Positions 34,330 to 46,149 of a stretch of DNA of 64,000 bases are shown here, in pieces. Position numbers and translations under genes: made by a program. Below the pieces are notes generated by a model. The model saw nothing but the letters and a program-made list of their open reading frames with translations, did no database searches and was not told where the DNA came from. This stretch comes from Neoceratodus forsteri (lineage: Eukaryota; Chordata; Ceratodontiformes; Ceratodontidae): the NCBI GenBank assembly GCA_016271365.2, contig JADMNL010000023.1, positions 608,124,001 to 608,188,000 on the forward strand, read 5' to 3'. Each line of letters opens with the position of its first letter. Position 1 is the stretch's first letter.

Positions 34330-36320
34330 TCTGCTCAAGTTTTAATGCTGAAAATGTGATGACTTAGGAAATTCACTCACAGACATGGTGTCCTCCATTA
34401 GATCAGATGTCTGCTCAAGTAGTCTGTCATGGGCCAGTGATGACCAGGGCCTGGATGGCATTTTTGGTCTGCCTGCTTTCGGAGAGTTTGGCCAGTTTTC
34501 AAGGAAGAGGTGCTCCAGGTAATCACAAGTTTGTGTGCCTACCAACTGTTTGCAGGATCCTGTTCCTACCTGGTTACTCTTAGATTTCTGGGGCTTTGGA
34601 TCCAATCATTTCCAAGATCATCAGGTGTTCCTTGAGGGAGGTGTTTTCTCACCTGCCCAAACAGGCATGGTAAGACCTCTTCTCAAAAACCTTCCTTGTA
34701 CACTGATGTGATGGGGTATTACAGACATGTCTCTAATCTCCCTTTTGGGGAAGATTATTGAGGCAGTAGTGGCTGAGTAACATGTTGAATGCCTAGTGAT
34801 GTTTAATATCTACAGACTTCTCTAGTCAGGTTTCATTCTCACTACAAAACAGAGAATGCCCTCATAAGAGTGACGAATGATCTCTTCATGGCAAGGGACT
34901 GAGGACTTCATATCATCTACTGTAGGTCCCACTAGATCTCTTGTTGGTATTCAACACTGTTGACCATGTTGTGCTTTTGGATCTCCCAAGGAATTATGTC
35001 AGACTCACTGGCACTGTGTTGAGTTGGTTTGAGTCCTACATAACCAGGAGAATGTAGTAGGTGGCTCTTGGAGGTTTTGTTTCCAGGGCCTCAATGCTCA
35101 CCTGTGGTGTTCATCAAGACTCAATCCTTGCTCATGTGTTGTTTTGAGTGTATATGTTTCACTGGGTGAAATCATTAGATGGTCATAGATAACATAAGGT
35201 GTACAGTATAGATCACTTTGGGACTATGGTGGTAGGGACTTTTAGGGCAGACTAGGTGGGCCAGAAGTTTCTGTTCTGCAGATTCTATGTTTCTATATTC
35301 TGTGGTATGGCATTGAATTTTGCTGCAATGCAGATGATACTCAACTATACTTGCTAAGCACTTCTGGTGGGTATGATGCAGTTTTTCTGCAGGAGAGGTG
35401 TGTAGCTCAAATAAATTACTGGATGGTCTCAAACTGGCTGTGTCTCAACCCATGTAAGAAGGAAGTCATAATTGTTGAGCCAAGTAGCCAGGCCCAGTGA
35501 TGTCAAGTGGTTTAACATTATTTTCTTTGTTGGGCAGTCAGCAACTTAAAACTGTGGATGCAGTTAAGAATCTGGCATCAACCTGGATTATAAGCTGACA
35601 CGTAAACAACAGGTGTCAGTTGCAATATGGGCTAGCTTTTATCATCTTCGAAATAATGCCAGGCTCGATCCACATCTATCCCCTGCTGACCTAACTACAA
35701 AGTTCATGGTTTTGTCACTTCTAGTCTTGACTATTATAACATTTTATACCTAGGATTATCTGGAGGTATATTACGATACCTGCAGCTAGTCCAGAATGCT
35801 GCAGCCTACTGACTGTGGGCTCCTCTCATAGAGATCACATCACATTACTTCTGCATGCGCTACACTAGCTGCATATGTGATAGTGCATAATCTTCAAGAG
35901 ATGCTTGGTAACATCCAAGGCCCTAAATGATATGGAAGCAGACTATGTAAAAGACTCTCCTAGCTCCTTATAATCAAACTCACTCCCTCTGCTCTTCCTG
36001 TGGTGGTTTATTGTCTGTCCCTTATTTCAGGTTATGACAATCAGGGGACAAAGCTTTTATTATTATGATGCTATCATTTGAAATGCCTTGCTGCCACTAC
36101 GTAGATTTGTCTGCATGGCAAAGGTCATAAACACTGCTTAAAACGTAGTTATTCCATGTAGCATTTCCTTGACTGTTTTATATTATTGCTGAAATGTATG
36201 TATATTTTAACTGTATCATTGTTTGCTGTCTAATTAGCTGTTTGTAGTTTTTATTACGCAGCACCCTGAGCCCTCAGGAAAGGGCACTCTAAAAGGAAAG
36301 GGCACTCTAAAACTAAAATT
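34330..36320 (+). pseudogene. L2-type LINE reverse transcriptase and 3' end (second half of the split L2)
   Basis: The linker has DLGNSLTDMVSSIRSDV near 34360, an L2 signature. The palm follows with an AFDTVDH-like region near 34945, a VPQG-like region near 35105, and CNADDTQLYL near 35325 (YADD altered to NADD). The C-terminal part resembles L2 near 35760 (LQLVQNAAA) and 35920. The 3' end carries CACCCTGAGCCCTCAGG followed by a short duplication AGGAAAGGGCACTCTAAA (36275-36315). A 120-bp CR1 tail fragment interrupts it at 35184-35303. Confidence 0.7.
35184..35303 (+). mobile_element. CR1 3'-end fragment inside the L2
   Basis: It contains GGCAGACTAGGTGGGCCAG and ends GATTCTATGTTTCTATATTC, the CR1 tail. 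Removing it joins AATCATTAGATGGT to ATGGCATTGAATTTTGC and restores the L2 order IIR-x-YGIEF before the ADDTQLY box. The boundary is good to within a few bases. Confidence 0.7.
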
Positions 36321-37640
36321 GTAGTGCCTTGACTTGTACTTATATGCTTATCAGGTATAAACATTTTTAACAGTGGTGGATCCAACACCAATCCCTGTTG
36401 CACCTAACTAATCACACACCTCAAGAGGATTTATAACTAAGGCCAATGAATTCTGGTGATCACTGAAACTGTCGCAGTTTTGCCGGAATTATAGTCTGGA
36501 TCTGAAATCACCATTTTGTTCACCTATCTTTCAAACAGGTGGTACTATGCTTCACTGCAGAGTTGCCATACAGAAAAATCTCATAGTGGCCATTAGGAAA
36601 GCGAAAATATTTATTTTGCTTAAGTTGGGAGTTGTTGAAAATTGAGAACCTTCAACTTGTTGTTTTCTGTGCTCCTGAGTATCTTGTACTGAACCAGACA
36701 GGCTGCATCTCACATGCAAGCTTGCTGCAGTTCTCAAGCACCTCCTGTAAAAGCAGACCTCCCACAGATTCCACAGAGTGCGATAAAACAGAAATAAAGA
36801 AATGTAAATAAAAGAACTACAGAGTGGCACATGTATGTATTGGTGACAGTTCAGCCATAGTTCAATGTACTTGTGCTGGTGAGGGCAGGTTAGGGATGAT
36901 GTGACTATGATGAGCAGGGAGGTGGAGATCTGTAAACTATGAGCACATCATTTAGCAGTAAGGACCAAGTGGTGGGCTGGTGTCCTAAAATTAAACCAGT
37001 TCAGCCAGTTTTCTTTTATGTGTGTGTGGTGGTGGTGGGAGGAGTTGACTGAATTTGGCTCAGTGCAGCAGTAGCCAGCAGAAGAGGTGAGGATATACAC
37101 TTACACACTATGGGACATTATTAAAACAATGTTGCTAGTACTAACTCAGCAAGTGTGAGAATTAGGATTAGAAAATTGGCTGGTTGAAAAGGTCAACCAG
37201 ACCAGTCAGATTTCTTTTCAGACAGAACCATTGGGGGCAGCAAGTAGTATATTTGATTCAGACCACAAACAGCAGGGCACAGAATTTGAGCAAGTAGGTA
37301 TTTCATTTTGAACATGTGAAGGCAGGAAATGAAATGAATAAAATTTATCAAAATTTTCAGCATAAAACAAAAATATTTTTACAGTGAAAATTACTAGTTC
37401 TACAGTGTATTCTGAATGGTATCTGGAATTGTCCAAAATTGGCAAATTTTAACCACCAGAATTGGGATAGTTCCATATCCAGAAAATACTGTTCTACCCA
37501 TTTACCCACACCTCTTTTCCTAACTTAAGTAGTTATACTTTTCTGTTTTTTCCTCATTGAACACCACAAGTCCCTGTGCACACTTTTCTGCTGTATTTCT
37601 TTCTCTAACTTACCAACTGATTTTCCAGGGTAGAAAGTTT
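36321..37640. other. intron sequence, nothing recognised
   Basis: No clear repeat or coding region. The phrase CAGTTTTC...GAAAATTGGCTGG (37010-37185) gives a weak inverted repeat. Confidence 0.35.
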
Positions 37641-38420
37641 GTTTGATTTGATTTATTTCTCAGATTACAAGTACCTTTGAGCCAGAGACTCTATTACAAA
37701 GGTTCCACATCAGGTGGGAACAACAGGTAACAACAAATGGACATTTGATTAACACAGTGACAATTTGTCAAAAACATTACACACAGCAGTGTTAACAAAA
37801 TAGGATAAGGATAAAGTTGGTACAAGCAATAAGTAATTGTAGCAACATTAGTGCCATCAGTAGGATGACTTTGTCTGTAAGGTAGTAGGTAGCAATACCA
37901 GCTGAAGAGTTCACAACAACGTTATAACAATGTTATAAAAGAAAAGAGAGAAAAAATACATATGGGTTTACAGATAGGTACCACAATTTATATTGTAGTA
38001 ACTTTAAAGCAGTCAGAAAATTGACTTTGTCTTTACCAGAGTGAAAAGAAGGGGTGAGGGAGTGGAGCAGAGGCCCAACTAGTTGCAATAGAGACAAGAG
38101 ATGAGTGAAATTTGGAAAGGAGGGAGCTAGGTGAGGAAAGATGTACTGTAAGTAGGTCACGACAGTTATTAGCACAGAGTGGATGTAGAGTTGATTATAG
38201 AAAGGGTGGCAAGTTGGAGGTTAATAGGGGCAGTGGGGGGTATTAGATGCAATGGGAGGTTAGGGTAAGACATTACAGGAATACTTGTTTTGATCCCATA
38301 TCTATTAATTTCATAATAATAATATCCTGAGGGCACCTGTGAGGACATCATCATGCTGTGTGCAGAGACAGTCAAGATGGCCAGGTGAACACAGTGCTGG
38401 CATTCCCGCCAGGTCACGGC
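37641..38420 (-). mobile_element. possible LINE 3' part, minus strand
   Basis: It begins TTTGATTTGATTTATTTCTC, which looks like the inverse of a LINE 3' tail. An 80-codon minus-strand frame (37933-38175) has no clear domain. Class unknown. Confidence 0.25.
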
Positions 38421-39130
38421 TTCTGCAGGAGAAAATAAAGCTGCTTAGGATGTGAATTAGCACAATGAAGGAAAGCTGTAACAGTGGTCTAGTCAGTAGG
38501 GAAGAGGAACAGTGGTGGTAGTATGCAGCGGTAAGCAAAAGAGACTGTAAAATTGCACAGCAAGAGCATGAAACCATTTGTACTTTATTTTTCCTGATAC
38601 TAAGACCACGGTAATTAGTTTGGTTTTCTTGGGGAATAGCGCTTGCTTTTTATTTTACTCCCTTGAAAGAATTATTAGAGGGGTTAAGAGCAACTATCTT
38701 TTGTCAGTCGGTATCAAGCTAAGAATTTAGAGTGATGAAGAGTAAGTTGCAATAAGAGAAAAACTAAGCTGCAAATATCGCTCCCTACTGTTTTGTGCCT
38801 CGCTTCTTTAATTTTTCTCTGTTTTGGTTGGGTGCCATGGCATTTTTGGCTTCTTTGTAGTGCGCAGAGCAAGAAATGTTGAAGTCAGTTTGACATGTGA
38901 TGGATTTATTCAAAGACAAAATCCAAAGAAGGTGAAACAACTAGGGCTGCAGAGAAACAGGCAATTCAGCCTTCTTTAAATTTAAGAGTTGGCAACTGAA
39001 ACAGAGGAACAGTATGATTTGCTCTCCCAATTCCTAACACACCACCAGTAGAAGGCACACGAGGTAATATTTACACTTCTTTAGACTAAAGGAGCCATTG
39101 AAAGAAAATATCGTATAAATTCAGTTCAAC
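38421..39130. other. intron or L1 5' UTR, nothing recognised
   Basis: No motif can be read. Part of it may be the 5' region of the L1 that follows. Confidence 0.3.
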
Positions 39131-39369
39131 AAGGGAGGGGCCAATGGAAGGGGAAGGTGTATCAGCAGAACATCACACCATGGAGCAGGCTGATAAAGTG
39201 GAGGATTGGGATGCACAGAATGAAATTTTCCTGTAGCAGCTCCTCTATAAAGGCTTGGCCACAGGAGGCAGGAGGTCAGAACTCTCAGAATGAACACCCA
39301 ATTCTAGCTGTGCTGTATCAGATTTGAAGGGGAAATGCTAACTGCTTAAAAGAAATAAAGGGACCCTAA

Positions 39370-40095
39370 CTTCAGTCACAGGGTCACTGCAGGAACTACA
39401 GTTAAATTTGAAGGTTTCAGTTTAAGAACAAATGAAATTGAAGAGAGAATTTCTAAAATAGAGGATGGCACTGCTCCCTTACCTTAAAAAACAACAATCC
39501 TGGAGAGACAATTATCTCTGCTAAAAGAAAAGATAGCAGAGCAAGAAGATCGAACTAGGTGGGGAAATGTGGGACTATGCAAGATCCCAGAGGGCATAGA
39601 GGGTACAGGGAATCCATTGCCATTCTTTGAAAAATGATAACTACAGCTCTGAGTAGAAAATATCCTGAGGAGAAGGTGATTTTGGATAGAACCAATCATG
39701 CAGGTTCAAGATTTGTGGAAATGCCAACTACCCACATACTGTATTTCTTAAACCCTTGAATTTTCAGGATCATGAAGCTATACTGCACAAAGCAAGAGTG
39801 GCAAGAGCTTTAGAATTTGAAAGTATTAAGTTTAATGCCTATCCAGATATGTCAGCAGAAATGGTGGAGAGAAGAAGAAAGTTTAATCCTGTTAAGCAAA
39901 TTCTGTTCAAAAAAATATCAGGTTTACAATGATGTATCCAGCAAAATTAGATTCCCATTGAATGGGCATCTGCACATGTTTGACACATCTGAGGATGAAA
40001 TGGAAGCAATTAATTTGCATTTTGGTAAAGAAGATAGGAATCAAAGCTCTCAAAATAGTTTCCCAGACCCTCGGGCTGAAGCAGCAGAATCCTGA
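39370..40095 (+). pseudogene. L1 ORF1 (RNA-binding chaperone), frameshifted
   Basis: ORF1 proteins coat L1 RNA as trimers. Here the start of the RRM-like domain is recognisable as CKIPEGIEGTGNPLPFFEK near 39578-39632, then FQDHEAILHKARVARAL near 39760-39815 and SAEMVERRRKFNPVK near 39853-39895. After one frameshift comes the C-terminal domain, SSKIRFPLNGHLHMFDT, near 39938-39990, running to a stop at 40095. Several stops lie in the N-terminal half. Confidence 0.75.
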
Positions 40096-40599
40096 AAGGT
40101 TGAATCATTCTTTAGTCTTTCTTTTCTTTTGTTTTTCTTTCCTTTTAGCAGTGTGAGCATGACCTAGGCTAGGATATTGTATAGTGCACCAAGATGGTCG
40201 TGTTTGAAAGGAGTGGGTCAAGTTAGGTTATGGAGGGGCGGGGGATTCACAAAATGAAGAAGAAAGTATTTATTGAAAGAAAGATTACTGGGGATAAAGG
40301 TGGGAGAGAAGAAGGGAAAATAAACTTACAGGAAATGGCTCTAATAAGTAGGATATATAAGAAGTCTATTATGATAATTTTATATGCATATGAACAAAAA
40401 AATAGAACAGGTCCAGTAATGAAGGAAAAGTAAAACATAATAACAAAGTAAGTCAAAGTAGTTAACTATAAGATATAAGTTAAGTAATCTGGATGGAATA
40501 TAGAATATCAACATGGAATGTGAAGGGATTCAGAGTAGAACAAAGATGCTTATAAAATGGGCAAAAGTTTTAAAACTAGAACCCCATTTAGAGCACACA

Positions 40600-40775
40600 G
40601 GCCCATTTATAAAGCGCAATAAGCCACTCCAGGGATATGCGTTAGACAGTTCTAATGTACGGCTAGGGACTGGATGCACTGGCCTGTGGCTTTGTGCCTC
40701 ACTACGCCCTTTAGTCATGTGCATTGTGAACTGTCTAATGCAATAAACTCCATCGTGTCTTATTGCTTACTAAAA
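40600..40775. mobile_element. palindromic MITE in the L1 endonuclease
   Basis: The left arm (from 40612, AAGCGCAATAAGCCACTCC, then GCGTTAGACAGTTC) pairs with the inverse of the right arm (to about 40770, GTAAGCAATAAGACACGATG, then GCATTAGACAGTTC). The arms are about 65 bp. Skipping this block rejoins the L1 endonuclease. The target duplication is not resolved. Confidence 0.6.
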
Positions 40776-43700
40776 GTAATAAAATATCTGGAGGATAAAA
40801 AAATAAGTTGGATAATGCTCTAGGAAACTCATTTAACAAATAAAGAAATAAATTGGAAAGACAGATGGTGGGGGCTAACCTTTGCTATGGATTATGCAAG
40901 AAATTCCAGAGGAACAATAATTGCATATTACAAAAGATCATATTTACAAAAATAATGAAAACTACAAAAGATATACAGGGGAGATATGTCATTAATCAGG
41001 TACAAATACATGATACAAGAATAACTATGGTTACAGTGTATGCATCTAATATTAATGATCCTAAATTCTATACATCTATACAGACTTTTTTTTTTAACAC
41101 TATCTACCTATGAGTCTCCATATATTATAGGGGATTTCAATGTTGTCTTGGAACAAGTGGATAAAACAACATCTATAGATGCTGCATATAAAACATTGAG
41201 GAGAATAATTAAATGATTTATGGGTGAACTAGGTTTGATTGACCCATGGCGGCTTTATATGACTATACTAAGATATTCTCCTAGTATTCTAATATTCATA
41301 TAAGCTAATCAGGAATAGATTATTTTTGATATCAGAAACACTGTTACATCAAATAACACCAGTGACATACCCTGGGATTATAATTTCTGACAATTCCTCA
41401 TGTATAGTGGTAATTAATATAATTCAAGAACAATATAGGAACAGGATATGGAAACTAAGTAGTACAGGTATTAATAGAGGAATGGCAAAAGAGGAAATAA
41501 ATAAAGCTTGCCAAGAATACTTTAAGTTAAATTCTATAGAAGAAACATCTAGGATAACTATTTGGGAAGCATTTAAAGTATATCTAAGCGGGGTCATGAT
41601 GAAAATAGAAGCAAAGGAAAAAAGATGGAATATAAATTTAGCACAATTAGACAGAGAAATTACAAATTTGTCTACTTGACACTTTTCTACATTTGACAAT
41701 CAGGTATATAACCAACTGATATATAAAGAGAGAGGTATAATCAAATAAACATGGAACATGTAGAAAGACAAATGTTAAACACAAGATCCATTTATTATGC
41801 CTAAACAGATAAACCACTTCAGTTATTGGCAATGGCAAGCAAAGAAAAGTCAGAAGGAATTAATAATAATACAGATTAAAAATAAACAAGGTAACATTGT
41901 TAATACCAAGAGAGATTAATAACTGTTTTATGGAAGTCTATCAGGACTTATATACATCACAAAACGAGCAAACATTTGTGAAACAAATTTTTTTAGATAA
42001 TGTTAATATGCCATATAACATGAAGAAAATAAAAGGGAGCTAGATCAATATATAACTGAAGGGAAATATTAGAGGCAATTCAGGATTTAGCAGTAGGCAA
42101 AGCACCTGGGCCGGATGGGCTAATGGCTGAATTTTATAATGAATTTAAAGATCTATTAGCCCCACAATTAGGAGCTTTATTTAACTCCTTTGAAATGTTA
42201 GGAACAATTCTGGACTCCTTTAATCAAGGAATTATGCAGGTGTTCCTTAAGAAGGTAAGGATCCACTCATCTGTGTCTCCTACCACCCAATTTCACTCCT
42301 TAACACAGACTATAAAATATTCACTAAAATAATAGCAAAAAGGTTAGCGGCCATTATTCCAACTTTAATAAATCAGGACCAGAATGAATTTATTAAAGGA
42401 CGATCCCTGATGGAAAACATCAAACAAACAATAAATGTTATAAATTTAAATAAAAATGCAGATGCTGTATTAATGGCTGTAGACACAGAAAAAGCATTTG
42501 ACCATAGAGTGGACTCATGTATTAGAAACTATACATAAAATTGTGATGGGAGGCACAGATGAGTGGATGGATTAAATTACTGTATACAGCACCTACAGCC
42601 TGTTTAAAGACAAATATAATGATGTCACAGCAGTTTAAGATTAATAGGGCACTCAGCAGGGATGCCGCTCTCACGATTATATTTGCTATTACAATAGAGC
42701 TACAAGCAATTGCTATATAGAAAATAAAATATTATTGGCATTAAAATCAATAATTTAGAACATAAGATAGGCTATATGGAAGACACTTTACTTTATTTGA
42801 CAAAACCAAAAAAATCAATACAGGAATTTATAAAATTGGCACAGAGGTTTGGTAACAAGTCAGGATACAACGTACATTGGGAAAAATCAATAATATTGAA
42901 GTTAGAAGATACTATAAAGATAAATCTCCTCCACAATATCCAATACAGCAGACTATAGAACAAATACATTATTTGGGTGTAAACATAACAGCAACAATAG
43001 ATAGATTGTATCAGGCAAATCAAATGCAACTAATACAGGATATACATACAGATTTAATAAAGGTGGGATAAGCTATTGTTGATGGTAACAGGAAGGATAA
43101 ACATTCTAAAAAGTGTGTCTCCTAAAATATTATTTCTATATCAAACTTTAGCAATACCATTACCACAGACTTTTTACACAGTTAAAGAACTATCTAAGAA
43201 ACTTTATATGGAGAAAAAAAAAAAACAACTAAGAATACCATGGGATGTACTGACATTGCCTAAAGATAAAGGAAGACAACATTGCCAGACTTGTATATTT
43301 ATTATTTGGCTCCCCAGTTAATAACAACACAGATGGAACAGGAAGCACAAAGCTATCCATCATTTCTCAATTTATTATTCTCGAAGGTGATAGTAGATAA
43401 TAAAATAGAAATAGGTAGTATAACAACAGATACAACTACAAGAAGTTGGAATAAGGCATCAAGATTGATGAAGCAAATAAAAGGTATCACTATGTTTACC
43501 CAGTATATAAAATTATGATTTTAAACCTTCAGTATCGAATAGGATATTTGCAATATGTCAACAAAAAGGTTTAACACAATGGGAAAGCTTACTCAATTTG
43601 CTAAGTTACAAACAAAATTTCAAATACCCAAGGAGCATGCATTTCAATATATGCAGATAAAGTGTGTATATATAAAGCTCTGATTAATAGTAGAAGAGTT

Positions 43701-43776
43701 AATTTAGGAAAACTTAAAAAAATGGGAAACAGATATAGGAATTAAGTTGACAGAAGATATGTGGCAACAAATTATT

Positions 43777-44371
43777 AAAAGCATACACGACAGGCCCGGT
43801 GATGCTGAGGGCTGAGGTGCTGGATGCCACACTTGCACACACGGTGACCCGAGTTCCAGAATGAGCATGGGTCGCTGAGGGCTGGCAGGGGAGAGAGGGA
43901 TTGATTGTCTGATGGACTGCTCTTCCTCTCTGGGAGGGGGTCCACAATGGTCGATGTCCAACTGCCCCCTGGTGGAAGCTGGGGTCAGGGATGCATGCCA
44001 CACACTGGAGAGGAGTGAGGGCATATGTCTGGCTGAGGATGCATGCAGACGCTGTGTGCTCATGGCTACTGGTGTCATTGCACACCTTCCGACTCTGGAA
44101 ATTTGGAACAGGAAAATGGCACTGGTCATGGTGGCTTGATGGCTGTTTGGTGGGACACCCAGCTCTGAGGCTCACTGCGGTGACTGGATTTTGTTTCAGT
44201 AGAGATAGGGGTATCTCACTGTCCCACCATGGGGGCAAGCCATGGGGATGCAGTGAGCCCCAGGTGGGAGCTGGAGCAGTCTGGACAGTGGCCAGAAGGA
44301 AGTGGATGCCTGACATGGATGGCAGACCAGGGGCCAGGTAAGAAAAATCACCAACTAAAAAAAGCATACAC
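43777..44371 (+). mobile_element. GC-rich retroposed insert in L1, 12-bp target duplication
   Basis: The insert proper is 43789-44359. It is flanked by AAAAGCATACAC on both sides (43777-43788 and 44360-44371). The left copy follows TT, which gives the TT|AAAA cut preferred by L1 endonuclease, and the right end of the insert is A-rich (AACTAAAA). These are marks of L1-mediated insertion. The body is GC-rich, unlike the A/T-rich L1 around it, and contains two related phrases (CTGAGGGCTGAGG and CTGAGGGCTGG). A 225-codon minus-strand frame crosses it but has no domain and ends within L1 sequence. It could be an unknown SINE-like family or a retroposed transcript. Confidence 0.75.
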
Positions 44372-44959
44372 AGACAATATTCAGTCAACAAAATTACAAC
44401 AAATCCAAATGAACTCTACACACCAAACTTATTATACACCATTATAGTTACATACATGTAATGAGCAAATAAGAGATAAATGTCCAAGATGTGATTTGCA
44501 AGTGGTACTCTGATACATATACTTCATGCATGTCCATATTTGTTAAATTATTAGAGTAAAATAATAAATATATTAACCATGCCTTTTGGGAAAGTAATAA
44601 CTCTTAATCTACTTATCACAATAATGGGAATTACTCCAAATAAAGAATATTTAGATTCATATGAGGAGAGATTGTCAACAATGGCCATGGTGATAGCTAA
44701 GAAATGAATTCTCCTTAAATGGAAAGATAGTACCCACTGTCTATAGAATTATGAATAAATATGATGATTGGCACATCAGAATTAGAAAAAATATGGTATA
44801 TATGAAAATGGCAAACTAAGCATCTTTGAACTGGTCTGGGCACCTTTAGAGCAATATTAAAGAAAGGAATAAAGTAGATAGAGCTCAGACAGACTTGTGG
44901 CAAGATCCAAATAATAAAGATAGTTAGGACATTCCTGGACCTTCAGTTATGATGATAGA

Positions 44960-46140
44960 ATCAAAGCCCCATGCTGACTGGCAATATGAAGCAAAGATGG
45001 GCCATGATGATATCTGAGCCATAGGAAAAAAAAAAAATAATGTCCTGCAGAATGATATCAAAGCCCTTTGCAAAATCAAAGTGCATCATGTCAATGGAAT
45101 GATTCTCATCCAGTGATTTACTAAAGTTTTGATAAATGTTTATATGGTTGGTCTGACAAGACATTCATTTTAGGAATGCTATATGACATCTGTTACTTGA
45201 TTAGTTTCAAGATACTGTATGTCATCAATTCTTCTTTGATTATTGCTTCAGTTAGCCTAATCACTACCAGTTTAAGACTCACTGGTCTATCATTTTCAGT
45301 TTTCTTCTAATCCATTTTCTGTGAATTAAAGTCACCTTCTTCCCATCTCTAGGTAACTCACCTATTCTCAGAAAATGCATAATGATGTCTTTAATTTGTA
45401 CCATCAGTTCATATGCACATTCTTTTAATATCCTAGGGTGGATCTTGTTCAACTCTGGTGCTTTATTAGAGTCAGTGTTATGCAGTTTGTCCAAAATAGC
45501 CTCTCTATATGTGCCTTTTCTTACCAGGAAAAGCATATTAACCTACATGATAGTTTGTTTCCAGGTGTGTCCTGTGGCATGAGTTGCATGGACCTGTTAA
45601 ACTGACAGGGGAACCATGAAACTGGGGAAATTCCCTGCTCCTCTTCAATAAGTGCTATGGGATCTTTTACTTCCACCTGGAAAATTACCAGAGATGGGCA
45701 GAAGGGACATCTGTTTAACATCTCATTTGAAGGATGGCACCTCACCAGTGCAGCATTACCCATAAATGACACTACAGTCAAGTACGAGGGTATTACCCCA
45801 ACTACGTGGTGAGGAGCTAGAACCCACAAACATTTGATCTCCACCACAGAGGCAAGGGTGCTACCTACTGAGCTACTGACACAGATATCCTGTCTGCACT
45901 TTATGTATTCGTGTAACTGTATGAGGTGGAGGAATATCAGTTACTGAAATAAATTGTGAACTGGAAAAGAGTGACTAGTATTTCAGCCATTTCTTCCTCT
46001 ACAGTGATTGTCTTGCCATTTGAATTAAGTGGGACTATAAACTTTTTCATCCCATTCACAAATTTGTAAAACAAAACATTTGGGGTTGTGTTTAGCTGCT
46101 AAAAGTTTCTTTGTTTTAAGCATACTATCTGCCTTTTTTA
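44960..46140 (-). mobile_element. CR1-like LINE reverse transcriptase, minus strand
   Basis: Minus-strand frames give LDKLHNTDSNKAPELNKIHP and RILKECAYELMVQIKDI near 45380-45500, GELPRDGKKVTLIH near 45340, and SCQTNHINIYQNFSKSLDEN near 45110-45160, followed by DFAKGFD (AFD site). The block upstream (45890-46140) resembles the CR1 linker. A SINE is nested at 45595-45895. The palm catalytic box is missing, so the 3' half is lost. Confidence 0.7.
45595..45895 (-). mobile_element. tRNA-derived SINE, minus strand, nested in CR1
   Basis: On the minus strand it starts GTAGCTCAGTAGGTAGCACC (box A), with box B at GTGGGTTCTAGCTCC. A body follows containing GAGATGTTAAACAGATGTCC and AAAGATCCCATAGCAC. 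I recall similar core wording from SINE families in several fishes and amphibians, but I cannot name the family. The 3' side is at about 45595. Confidence 0.65.
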
Positions 46141-46149
46141 GGTATAAAG

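Larger units (their letters stand above)
40500..44930 (+). pseudogene. L1 ORF2 (endonuclease-reverse transcriptase), frameshifted
   Basis: The endonuclease starts near 40512 (ISTWNVKGF-like), is interrupted by a MITE, and resumes with ETHLTNKEINWKDRWWG near 40825. GRYVINQVQIHDTRI follows near 40980, and IIGDFNVVLEQVDKTT near 41125 keeps the GDFN site. Reverse transcriptase: GKAPGPDGLMAEFYNEF near 42098, NEFIKGRSLMENIKQT near 42385, AVDTEKAFD near 42477, TQQGCRS near 42652, and the catalytic box YMEDTLLYL (YADD with A-to-M and D-to-E changes) near 42773. The C-terminal region continues across the 43789-44359 insert to RIMNKYDDWHI near 44750. It is dead. Confidence 0.8.
39130..44940 (+). mobile_element. 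L1 LINE, nearly full length but broken, plus strand
   Basis: The order is 5' UTR-like sequence, ORF1 (about 39370-40095), a short spacer, and ORF2 (about 40500-44930). Two foreign insertions lie inside, at 40600-40775 and 43789-44359. The wording is closer to the mammalian-type L1 branch than to the Tx1-type copies at 2034 and 61255. It is antisense to the teneurin exon. I did not find a poly(A) tail or a flanking duplication. Confidence 0.8.

Noticed and set aside
43714..44391. 225-codon open frame on the minus strand
   Set aside because: It crosses both junctions of the GC-rich insert and runs into L1 sequence, has no domain, and is antisense to the inferred direction of retroposition. It is probably a chance frame in GC-rich DNA.
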